DNA from: Lachnospiraceae bacterium
GTDB taxonomy: Bacteria; Bacillota; Clostridia; Lachnospirales; Lachnospiraceae
Assembly (NCBI GenBank): GCA_017540605.1
Contig: JAFYAS010000047.1
Location: 1-52,367 of the forward strand
Reading direction: 5' to 3'
DNA: 52,367 bases
Shown here one piece after another: positions 16,164-24,245 of this stretch. The notes under the pieces were generated by a model. It did no database searches, was not told the origin of the DNA, and saw only the letters and a program-made list of their open reading frames with translations. The translations under genes and the position numbers were made by a program. Position 1 is the first letter of the stretch. Every line of letters begins with the position of its first letter.

Positions 16164-17240
16164 ATGAGCAGAGAAAAGTTGTGTTCGTTTTTAAAGAAAG
16201 ATATTCCGCAGATAGAAGGTAAAAAGTTGTGGATTTTTGGCGCAGGTAATACATCGGTTCTTTATTACAATGGTTTGATGAGACTGGAAAAAGAAGGCTT
16301 TTATATAGAGGGCTATGTTGATAATGATAGCACTAAATGGGGACAGACGTTTAATGGAAAAACTGTAGTAAGTCTTGATAGCCTTGAAAACAGAAAGAAT
16401 GAAATATGTATTTTGATATGCTCTATTCAGGCAAAAGTGATAAAAGCATTATCTGAACAATTGGATCAAAAGGGCTATTTATTCTACTTGATTGATGATG
16501 TGATACTAAAGCTACATTTTCAGCAGGTTATGAGTGTGTATGATTCGTTTGAAGATGATAAGTCAAGAGATTTGTATGAAGATTTGATATATGAGCGAAT
16601 CAGTGGTGCAGGAAGACTTTTTGAAACGGATTGTCGAGAGCAGTATTTTGCATTGCCTCATTTTGAGATGAATAATCCAAATGAGGTTTTTGTTGATTGC
16701 GGGGCTTATGTTGGAGATACTTTGGAAAGGTATATCTTTAAAAAGGAAGGCGTCTTTAGAAAAATTATTTGTTTTGAACCTGATCCGCACAATTATCAAG
16801 CTATGGAAGAAAGAATTCAAAGACTAAAACTCGAGTGGGGATTAGATGATGATAAGATACAAATACATAATGAAGGCGTATCTGATATAGCAAGGAATGT
16901 TGCGGTCGAAAGATATGGAAAGAACAATGGATTGGGTTCACATGTAGTTATCGGAAGTGATAATGATTCCGGTAGGGTAGTTTCTCTGGATGATGCTATA
17001 AGTGAAAGATATACATTTTTAAAAGCTGATATTGAGAGCTTTGAATACAATATGTTGTTGGGGGCCAAAAAAGGAATTCAAAACAATAAGCCTTTACTTG
17101 CTATCTGTATATATCATAATGTTGTTGATTTTTATGAGATACCAAAGTTAATAAAGGAGTTCGACTTGAACTATAAATTATCCATTCGACAACATAGTCC
17201 GGTTTTGAGTGATACCGTTTTATATGCTTGGATAGATTGA
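16164..17240 (+). CDS. FkbM-family methyltransferase with N-terminal Rossmann-like domain
   Basis: This protein has 358 residues. Residues 1-110 look like a small nucleotide/sugar-binding Rossmann domain (KLWIFGAGNTSVLYYNGLM, then GYVDND), similar to those seen in front of sugar-modifying enzymes. Residues 165-355 are an FkbM-type SAM methyltransferase: VFVDCGAYVGDTLERYI (motif I), IICFEPDPHNYQAM, and FLKADIESFEYNML. Members O-methylate sugars or polyketides. A role in methylating a sugar of the surface glycan fits the cluster. The gap to the upstream gene is 3 bases, so the two are coupled. Confidence 0.85.
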   Translation: MSREKLCSFLKKDIPQIEGKKLWIFGAGNTSVLYYNGLMRLEKEGFYIEGYVDNDSTKWGQTFNGKTVVSLDSLENRKNEICILICSIQAKVIKALSEQLDQKGYLFYLIDDVILKLHFQQVMSVYDSFEDDKSRDLYEDLIYERISGAGRLFETDCREQYFALPHFEMNNPNEVFVDCGAYVGDTLERYIFKKEGVFRKIICFEPDPHNYQAMEERIQRLKLEWGLDDDKIQIHNEGVSDIARNVAVERYGKNNGLGSHVVIGSDNDSGRVVSLDDAISERYTFLKADIESFEYNMLLGAKKGIQNNKPLLAICIYHNVVDFYEIPKLIKEFDLNYKLSIRQHSPVLSDTVLYAWID

Positions 17241-17250
17241 GGAAAATGAC

Positions 17251-18189
17251 ATGATGAAAAAAATCAGTGTTCTTGTTCCCTGTTATAATGAGCAAGAGAA
17301 TGTAAAACCCATGAGTGAAGCGATAGCTAAGCTTTTTGAAACAAAGTGTAGTGAATATGACTATGAATTGTTATTTATTGACAATTGCTCTACAGATAAT
17401 ACTCGACAAATTCTTAGAGAAATATGTAAAGCTAATCACAAGGTAAAAGCAATATTTAATACAAGGAATTTTGGGCAGTTTAATTCTCCGTATTATGGGC
17501 TTTTGCAGACTGACGGAGATTGTACTGTGGGTTTGTGTTGTGATTTTCAAGATCCAGTAGAATTGATTCCGGATATGATAAAAGAGTGGGAAAACGGAGC
17601 GAAAATAGTCTGTGGAATTAAAAAAAGCAGTAAAGAAAATAAAATAATCCGATTTTTAAGAAACTGTTATTATAGATTAATTGTTAGCCTGTCTAATGTT
17701 GAGCAGATTGAGAATTTTACGGGTTTTGGACTATATGACAAAGCCTTTCTTGATGAGTTGAGAAAAATAGATGATCCGATACCTTTCTTGCGGGGGGTAG
17801 TTGCTGAATTGGGCTTTAAGAGAGTGGATATACCCTATGAACAGCAGAAAAGGAGAGCCGGAAAAACTCATAATAACTTCTTTACACTGTATGATGCTGC
17901 AATGTTGAGTTTTACCTCATATACTAAAGCAGGGCTCCGTGTGGCAACGATATCAGGTTTCGTTTTGTCAATATTAAGCTTGATTGGTGCGCTGGTTTAT
18001 TTGATTATGAAATTTATGTATTGGGATAGATTTGAGGCTGGAATGATTCCTGTTCTGCTTGCTGTGTGTGTATTAGGATCTGTTCAACTTTTTTTCATAG
18101 GGTTGATTGGAGAATATATTATCAATATGAATCAACGATTAATGAAGCGTCCGCTGGTTATAGAGGAAGAAAGGATTAATTTTGATTGA
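17251..18189 (+). CDS. GT2 glycosyltransferase, GtrB/DPM-like with two C-terminal membrane segments
   Basis: This 312-residue GT-A-fold enzyme starts KISVLVPCYNEQENV. It has IDNCSTDNT, and CCDFQDP in place of the common ADLQDP catalytic motif. Two membrane segments (about residues 230-255 and 265-290) anchor it. This layout matches polyprenyl-phosphate glycosyltransferases such as GtrB, which load a sugar onto undecaprenyl phosphate at the inner face of the membrane for later flipping. The donor is unknown. Start choice is between adjacent ATGs at 17251 and 17254, with GAGGAAA upstream. It would feed the GT-C enzyme encoded at the end of the cluster. Confidence 0.88.
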   Translation: MMKKISVLVPCYNEQENVKPMSEAIAKLFETKCSEYDYELLFIDNCSTDNTRQILREICKANHKVKAIFNTRNFGQFNSPYYGLLQTDGDCTVGLCCDFQDPVELIPDMIKEWENGAKIVCGIKKSSKENKIIRFLRNCYYRLIVSLSNVEQIENFTGFGLYDKAFLDELRKIDDPIPFLRGVVAELGFKRVDIPYEQQKRRAGKTHNNFFTLYDAAMLSFTSYTKAGLRVATISGFVLSILSLIGALVYLIMKFMYWDRFEAGMIPVLLAVCVLGSVQLFFIGLIGEYIINMNQRLMKRPLVIEEERINFD

Positions 18190-18231
18190 AACACCATAGA
18201 GTATGGTGATTTGATGGGAGGACAAGAAATA

Positions 18232-19842
18232 GTGAGGTCGTTTAGTCTTCTTGATTGCACATTAAGAGATGGAGCATACATAACTGATTCCAGATTTGGA
18301 ACTCCTGCAATCAAAGGAATCATAAAAAAAATGCAGGATGCCGGAGCTGATATTATCGAGTGTGGTTGGCTGAAAGATAAAGAACATGAAGAGGGCTCTT
18401 CGTTTTATCATATACCATCCGATCTGGAACAGTATTTGATCGAAAAAAGAAATGATGTATTATATGCTGTTATGATAGATTGGGATAGGTATGATGTGAA
18501 GAATTTGCCTGAGTATGATGGAAAGTCTGTTGATGCGATAAGAGTTGTTTTTCCTTTGGGGAAACATCGTGAGGGCATCCTCGTAGGAAAAGAAATACGT
18601 AGCAAGGGATACAGGGTGTTTTTTCAAGCGGCGAATACGCTGGCTTATAGTGATACTGAATTGATTGATCTTGCAAATTGTATGAACGAGTTTTTGCCTG
18701 AGTCGTTATCTGTAGTTGATACTTTTGGCGCTATGTTCGAAGAAGATGTGGATAGGATTGTTGATATACTAGATAGAGAGTTAAAGACTGAAATTAAGAT
18801 AGGCTTTCATGCTCATAATAATCAACAGTTGGCTTTTTCGCTTTCTGCACATTTCATTGAGATAATGGAGTCGTTGGGGAGATCATATGTTGTTGACTCT
18901 ACCCTTTGCGGTATGGGTAGAGGAGCAGGTAACGCCACAACTGAGCTTGTTGCCAGTTATTTGAATCGTAAGCACAATGGTGGCTATGATTTGGATTGCG
19001 TGATGGATGCTATTGATGTATATATGCAAGAATTTATGGAGAAGTATAATTGGGGTTATTCAACTCCATATTTTATTGCGGGTATGTACCAGTGCCATGT
19101 AAATAATATTGCATATCTTTTGAATAATCATAGAACCAATTCGAAGGATATGAGAAATATAATTGAATCCTTAAGTCAGGAAGACAGAAGAAAGTATGAT
19201 TACGATCTTTTGGAAGAAAAATATATAGAGAACCAGGATAGGCTGGTTGATGACGAGAGTGGAATTAGGGAGCTTAAAAAGATATTTGAAGATAAAGAGA
19301 TATTGATGTTATGTCCGGGAAGATCATTATATGATGAAAAGGAGATAATTGAAGATTTTATTAAAGAACACTCGCCGGTTGTTATAGGCGTAAATGCAAT
19401 AATTCCTGAATATAAATATGATTATTTATTCTTTGTTAATCATGCCAGATATGAATATGCTTCGCAAGTACATTCTCTCATATTCAATAATGTTGAGAAG
19501 ATTTTGCTGTCGAATATCAAAACAATAAAGGAAAACAAAGAAATAATCGTCAATTACAATAGAGCTGTAAAAAGAGGATGGGAACATTTTGATAACGCAG
19601 CAATATGCTGTTTGAGATTGATGGATAAGCTTCATTTGAAGTCAATAAATGTTGCCGGTTTTGATGGTTTTAAACACCAATACAATGAAAGTTATGCAGA
19701 CACATCGTTACCGTCTCTTAATCCTGATAACAAATGGGATGAGTTGAATGATGAAATCAAGGATATGTTTAGGGACTTTAAAAAGAGCGCAAAACATATT
19801 TCTAAGATTTCATTTATTACTGATAGTATTTTTGACATATGA
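18232..19842 (+). CDS. Aldolase/HMGL-family TIM-barrel protein with extra C-terminal domain
   Basis: The protein is 536 residues from GTG 18232, which follows GGGAGG and places the DCTLRDGAY motif at residue 8, as usual in the family; ATG 18214 is an alternative. Residues 1-275 form a DRE-TIM barrel of the 4-hydroxy-2-oxovalerate aldolase/isopropylmalate synthase superfamily, with DCTLRDG and the metal ligands in GFHAHNN (near 191), then STLCGMGRGAGN. Residues 355-536 form a second domain beginning LMLCPGRSLYDEKE, resembling Rossmann-type GPSL domains of DUF115/sialyltransferase-like proteins. The reaction is unknown. Aldol chemistry with pyruvate would link it to the ThDP enzyme three genes upstream. 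Confidence 0.78.
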   Translation: MRSFSLLDCTLRDGAYITDSRFGTPAIKGIIKKMQDAGADIIECGWLKDKEHEEGSSFYHIPSDLEQYLIEKRNDVLYAVMIDWDRYDVKNLPEYDGKSVDAIRVVFPLGKHREGILVGKEIRSKGYRVFFQAANTLAYSDTELIDLANCMNEFLPESLSVVDTFGAMFEEDVDRIVDILDRELKTEIKIGFHAHNNQQLAFSLSAHFIEIMESLGRSYVVDSTLCGMGRGAGNATTELVASYLNRKHNGGYDLDCVMDAIDVYMQEFMEKYNWGYSTPYFIAGMYQCHVNNIAYLLNNHRTNSKDMRNIIESLSQEDRRKYDYDLLEEKYIENQDRLVDDESGIRELKKIFEDKEILMLCPGRSLYDEKEIIEDFIKEHSPVVIGVNAIIPEYKYDYLFFVNHARYEYASQVHSLIFNNVEKILLSNIKTIKENKEIIVNYNRAVKRGWEHFDNAAICCLRLMDKLHLKSINVAGFDGFKHQYNESYADTSLPSLNPDNKWDELNDEIKDMFRDFKKSAKHISKISFITDSIFDI

Positions 19843-19853
19843 GGTAGTTTGAT

Positions 19854-20789
19854 ATGAAGGTAATGATTTCGGGAGCTACGGGAGCTATAGGTATGGCCTT
19901 GTTGCGTGAAGCGGTTAAACTTGGTTATGAAGTTGGTTGCCTGGTGAATCCTGACTCAGATCGAAAAAGTAAAATCGCTGATTTCCCCGGAATTAGGATA
20001 TATGAATGCTCGGTAGATGATTATTCGCATTTTAATATTCAGGAAAAGTATGATGCATTTGTTCATTTAGCCTGGAAGAAAACATTTGGTAAAGCCAGAG
20101 ATGATATGGATGTGCAACTTGACAATGTCAGATATACTCTTGATGCCGTAAGACTTGCAGACAGATTAAATTGTACGTATTTTATAGGAGCAGGTTCGCA
20201 GGCTGAATATGGTGTTAAGAATGAACCTCTTAGTCCTGAAATGCTTGTTGCTCCTGAGAGTGGATACGGTATTGCAAAATATACAGCAGGAAGAATGTCA
20301 TCTATTTTATGTGATCAACTTAATTTGAAACATTCATGGATTAGAATATTAAGCGTTTACGGACCTGACGATGGCAGGAATAGCTTAATATCTTATGTTA
20401 TATCATCATTGAAGAGCGGCGAGATTTTAAGGCTCACTAAATGCGAACAAACATGGGACTATTTGTATAGCGAAGATTGTGCGAGAGCAATAATGTCTGT
20501 TATGGAATCAGGATGCAAGAGCGATTATTACGTTCTTGGAAATGGAAATGGCAAAAAATTATATGAATATGTTGAAGCAATAAAGAATATAATCAATCCT
20601 CATGCTGAGATAGAATATGGGGCGATAGATTATTATCCACATCAACCGATGTTTTTGGTGGCGGATATTAGTAGGTTGGTTGGTGATACAGGGTGGAAGC
20701 CTGCTGTTGATTTTGAAGATGGAATAAGGAAAATTGTGTTTAAGGAGATTGCTGAGTATGGCAGAGGAAAAAAGAACATTTTCATTTAG
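19854..20789 (+). CDS. NAD(P)-dependent sugar epimerase/dehydratase/reductase (extended SDR)
   Basis: This 311-residue protein has the glycine-rich cofactor loop SGATGAIGMALL at its N-terminus and the catalytic YxxxK in GYGIAKY, with GSQAEYG just before it. It is an extended short-chain dehydrogenase of the type acting on nucleotide sugars. With RfbF in the cluster the substrate may be a CDP-sugar: the final 4-keto reductase (RfbJ/YerF-like) is a reasonable guess, while dehydratase or epimerase activity is also possible. Its end overlaps the following gene by 32 bases. Confidence 0.85.
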   Translation: MKVMISGATGAIGMALLREAVKLGYEVGCLVNPDSDRKSKIADFPGIRIYECSVDDYSHFNIQEKYDAFVHLAWKKTFGKARDDMDVQLDNVRYTLDAVRLADRLNCTYFIGAGSQAEYGVKNEPLSPEMLVAPESGYGIAKYTAGRMSSILCDQLNLKHSWIRILSVYGPDDGRNSLISYVISSLKSGEILRLTKCEQTWDYLYSEDCARAIMSVMESGCKSDYYVLGNGNGKKLYEYVEAIKNIINPHAEIEYGAIDYYPHQPMFLVADISRLVGDTGWKPAVDFEDGIRKIVFKEIAEYGRGKKNIFI

Positions 20790-23403
20790 TTGTAAATGGG
20801 TATATATATTAAGCTTTACTATTCCGGCTATAGTTTTTTTGATTTTTATGGTGATACGAGAGGTAATGCCGTTTGGTGCATATTCAACAATTATTGGAGA
20901 TACTGCGGCAGGAACCTTTCCAAGTATTATGGAATTATATAACAAATTACATAGTGGAGATGGTTTGGCTTACTCGTGGCAAACCGGTATAGGTGGTAAT
21001 TTCTGGAGTATCATTATGGGCTACCAGATGTCGCCATCTGTATTTTTGATGATGCTATTTCCAAAGGATATGGTGGAGAATGCATTCATCTGGAGCGAAC
21101 TGATCAGGATATCATTATGCGGTTTTACTGCAGCATATTTCTTTATGCATTCTGATGTATTGAAAAACCATGAATATCAGAAACTATATTCTTTAGTTCT
21201 TTCTGTATCTTATGCGCTTTCCAATGCGGTACTTGTATACTATCATACTCATTTTTGGTTGGATGTATATTTTATGCTTCCTCTTGTTCTGTTAGGACTT
21301 GAGTATCTTGTAAAAAAAGATAAGTGGAAGATGTATTTTATTACTCTTACACTTACTGTTGTTTTTCATTTTTATCTTGCATATCTTGTGTGCATCTTTC
21401 TTGTGTTATGGTTTTTATGTGTATGCAGGAAGGAAGGATTTATTAAGCAAGGAATCAGATTTGCGGTTACCTCAATCTGGTCGGTATTATCATCAGCCTT
21501 TGTCCTTATTCCGGTATACCTTTGTGTAAGCCAAAAAATAAATATGGGCTATACAAAGCTTCATCCGTTAAAGACATCCAATTTTTGGGATTTCATAGAT
21601 TCCATGATGCCTACCAGTTATATAGATATTGATATAGCGACATATCATACTATGATAGCCTATTGTGGTATTCTTACTTCATTTGTTGCTCTTTATTTTG
21701 TAATAGCCTGTTGGAAGAAGAGTTCAGAGGAATTGAGATTTTCATTGCTTGCTGTTTTCATGTGCTTTGCCTTGATGAATGACGGACTGACCTTTTTAAT
21801 GCATGGCTTTACTATGCCTCATGGCTTGAGCAACAGATTTGCGTTTTGTACAGTATTCACCATAGTTTATGTCAGCGCCATGGGATTAAGGAGGCTTGAT
21901 GAGGCTAAGTGGTACAACATACTTGTGATCACTATTGTTGGAGTGCTTTTGTTTGTTGGTAATCTTCTTTGGACACCTGAGATGGATTGGTGGCAGAAGT
22001 ATGTCATCACAATGCTTGAAACAGCAGTCTTTATACTCACATGGATATTGATGGTGAAAAAGAGTATCTCAAAGAAAGCTGCAATGATATTTATCTCCAT
22101 AGTGTGGATTGCCGAAGTAGCCTGTGTTGCCGGAGGAGAGCTTTACTATTCAACAGTTATAGATTGGAGAGATGAATATTCTGTAAACGAGATAACACCT
22201 CTTTACAGAAAATATAATACAGAGACAGGAAGGATGGCTTTAGGTAGCCCCTATGACAATATCATACCTTTCCTGGAAGGAAAGGCCGCAACCGGTACTT
22301 ATTCGGCTATAGTAACAGACAAGTATTATAACTTCCACAGAAACCTGGGTCTTGCAACCATCAACACAGGTCTGGTTGGATATTACCTTGGAGCTACACC
22401 TCTTACCGATCTTCTTTTCAATGTGGATGGTGCAGTTGTAGCAACTGATTATGTATACCAGGGCGATGTAGTTGATACTGATGGAAAATACATGGCAGTA
22501 AAGAATGATAATTCAGTGGGATATGGTTTCCTGACCGATGGATCATTGGCTGATGTAAAGCTTGATGACGACAACATATTCCACAATCAGAATAAGATAT
22601 ACACTGCTATGGGTGGAGAAGGAGATCTTTTTACGGATATACCCATTGATGGCTTTGAAGTAATTGAAAAAAGTATGATCATCGAAAAGAAGGATGATCA
22701 TAAGTTTGAATATTGCAACACGATCTTAAAGGATAAGGATCGAAAGGTGTTCAATCCTCAGACTATAGAAGAAGCCAAGGGTGATAATGTAGATGGCGTG
22801 TTACTGATGGGAAAAGCGAAATTTGATTATACAGTTCCTGAGGATATGAATCTGTATCTGTTTGTTGATAATACAAGATATGCATATACTTCCGTAGCAG
22901 TCAACGGAGAAGAGATGAAGATAGAGCGGGAGAATCTTATGTTTTCTGCTGCCACATTCAATATTCCCAGACTAAAAAAAGGGGATAAGGTACATTTACA
23001 GTTTTATAACTATGATCCCGGATTTACCTGGGGTGAGTTTTCCCTTTATGCGGCAAAATGTTCTGTTGATGATATATCATCACTGAAGAATACTGTGACA
23101 CCTATGGAAGTTGAAACAAGAGATGGTAAAGGTATAACCGGACATATCAAAACTGAAAAAGACGGCGTAGTACTTATGTCTATGTTTGACGATGGTGGCT
23201 TTGATGCCTATGTGGATGGGAAAAAGGTTGAATTAAAACATATGGCAGATGCTATGCCATTGGTTCCTATAGAAAAAGGTGAACATGATATAGAGCTTAA
23301 GTATCATTCTCCGGGAGCAGGAGTGGGAGCGATCATTTCTGTTTTGGCTATTATCGCATTTGTAATTGTATCAATATGCGATAAAAAACAAAAGAAAGCG
23401 TGA
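20758..23403 (+). CDS. YfhO-family polytopic membrane protein
   Basis: The protein has 881 residues from ATG 20758, chosen because AAGGAG lies 10 bases upstream; earlier in-frame codons have no site. The first half (about 15-470) contains roughly a dozen hydrophobic segments, with an extracytoplasmic loop carrying IIGDTAAGTFPSIM. The second half is a large extracytoplasmic beta-rich domain, followed by one last membrane segment near 855-875 and a short Lys-rich tail. This matches the YfhO family, GT-C-related membrane proteins needed for glycosylation of teichoic or lipoteichoic acids in some Firmicutes. Its donor and acceptor here are unknown. Confidence 0.87.
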   Translation: MAEEKRTFSFSCKWVYILSFTIPAIVFLIFMVIREVMPFGAYSTIIGDTAAGTFPSIMELYNKLHSGDGLAYSWQTGIGGNFWSIIMGYQMSPSVFLMMLFPKDMVENAFIWSELIRISLCGFTAAYFFMHSDVLKNHEYQKLYSLVLSVSYALSNAVLVYYHTHFWLDVYFMLPLVLLGLEYLVKKDKWKMYFITLTLTVVFHFYLAYLVCIFLVLWFLCVCRKEGFIKQGIRFAVTSIWSVLSSAFVLIPVYLCVSQKINMGYTKLHPLKTSNFWDFIDSMMPTSYIDIDIATYHTMIAYCGILTSFVALYFVIACWKKSSEELRFSLLAVFMCFALMNDGLTFLMHGFTMPHGLSNRFAFCTVFTIVYVSAMGLRRLDEAKWYNILVITIVGVLLFVGNLLWTPEMDWWQKYVITMLETAVFILTWILMVKKSISKKAAMIFISIVWIAEVACVAGGELYYSTVIDWRDEYSVNEITPLYRKYNTETGRMALGSPYDNIIPFLEGKAATGTYSAIVTDKYYNFHRNLGLATINTGLVGYYLGATPLTDLLFNVDGAVVATDYVYQGDVVDTDGKYMAVKNDNSVGYGFLTDGSLADVKLDDDNIFHNQNKIYTAMGGEGDLFTDIPIDGFEVIEKSMIIEKKDDHKFEYCNTILKDKDRKVFNPQTIEEAKGDNVDGVLLMGKAKFDYTVPEDMNLYLFVDNTRYAYTSVAVNGEEMKIERENLMFSAATFNIPRLKKGDKVHLQFYNYDPGFTWGEFSLYAAKCSVDDISSLKNTVTPMEVETRDGKGITGHIKTEKDGVVLMSMFDDGGFDAYVDGKKVELKHMADAMPLVPIEKGEHDIELKYHSPGAGVGAIISVLAIIAFVIVSICDKKQKKA

Positions 23404-23457
23404 TGTTTAGAATGTCAATGTGCAGATATAGTTAATAAGTGTTGGAGGAATAGAGTG

Positions 23458-24240
23458 ATGAGAAAGCTTTCCATTGTTGTTCCGTCATTCAATGAAAAGG
23501 ATAATATAGTTCCACTGGTAGATAGGATAGATAAAGCGTTGGGTAGTATTCCTCATGAAATTATCTTTGTAGATGATTCAAATGATGAAACTCCGGATGT
23601 TATAGCTGGCTTAGCGAAAGAAAAACATTATGTGCGCCTAAAACACAGAGAGAATAAAAAAGGATTGGCAACTGCAGTGCTTTTGGGGTTCAAATTGGCA
23701 GAAGGAGATTATCTTGTTTGTATGGATGCTGATCTTCAACATCCTCCTGAGCTCCTTTTGCCTATGTATGTTGCGATGGAAACCGGAGCGGATATTTGTA
23801 TACCTTCGAGGTTGATAGAAGGCGGTAGTGATGGTGGACTTAACTGGTACAGAAAGCTGATTTCCGGCACTGCCAGACTTATGGGGCAGGTATTGTTGCC
23901 ATGTTTAAGGAGTATATCAGATCCTACAGGTGGCCTTTTTATAGTTAAAAGAAGTGTAGCAAGTGAGGCAGATATGCGTCCTGTTGGATGGAAGATCATG
24001 GTTGAATTGCTTGCCACTGCCCGCTATTCAAGAATAATAGAAATACCGTATGAGTTTAAGGAACGAGTAGCAGGTGAGTCCAAAATAGATATTTCAGCTA
24101 CATTACAATACATAGAACAATGTATAGGTTTACGAAGAAGAATGGTTCGAAATAAGAATGTAGTAGTAAAAAGATGGACTTGCTTTAAATTGGGAAAAAT
24201 GGTTGATAGATATATGAAATCGAAGGGAATATCAAGGTAA
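23458..24240 (+). CDS. GT2 glycosyltransferase, dolichol-phosphate-mannose-synthase-like
   Basis: This 260-residue GT-A enzyme starts MRKLSIVVPSFNEKDNI, with FVDDSNDETPD and the catalytic CMDADLQHPPEL. Unlike the first GT2 (17251) it has no C-terminal membrane segments, so it resembles the DPM1-type soluble or peripheral form. It probably makes a polyprenyl-phosphate sugar that the neighbouring membrane glycosyltransferase uses. GGAGG lies 9 bases before ATG 23458; GTG 23455 is an alternative. Confidence 0.88.
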   Translation: MRKLSIVVPSFNEKDNIVPLVDRIDKALGSIPHEIIFVDDSNDETPDVIAGLAKEKHYVRLKHRENKKGLATAVLLGFKLAEGDYLVCMDADLQHPPELLLPMYVAMETGADICIPSRLIEGGSDGGLNWYRKLISGTARLMGQVLLPCLRSISDPTGGLFIVKRSVASEADMRPVGWKIMVELLATARYSRIIEIPYEFKERVAGESKIDISATLQYIEQCIGLRRRMVRNKNVVVKRWTCFKLGKMVDRYMKSKGISR

Positions 24241-24245
24241 TAAGA

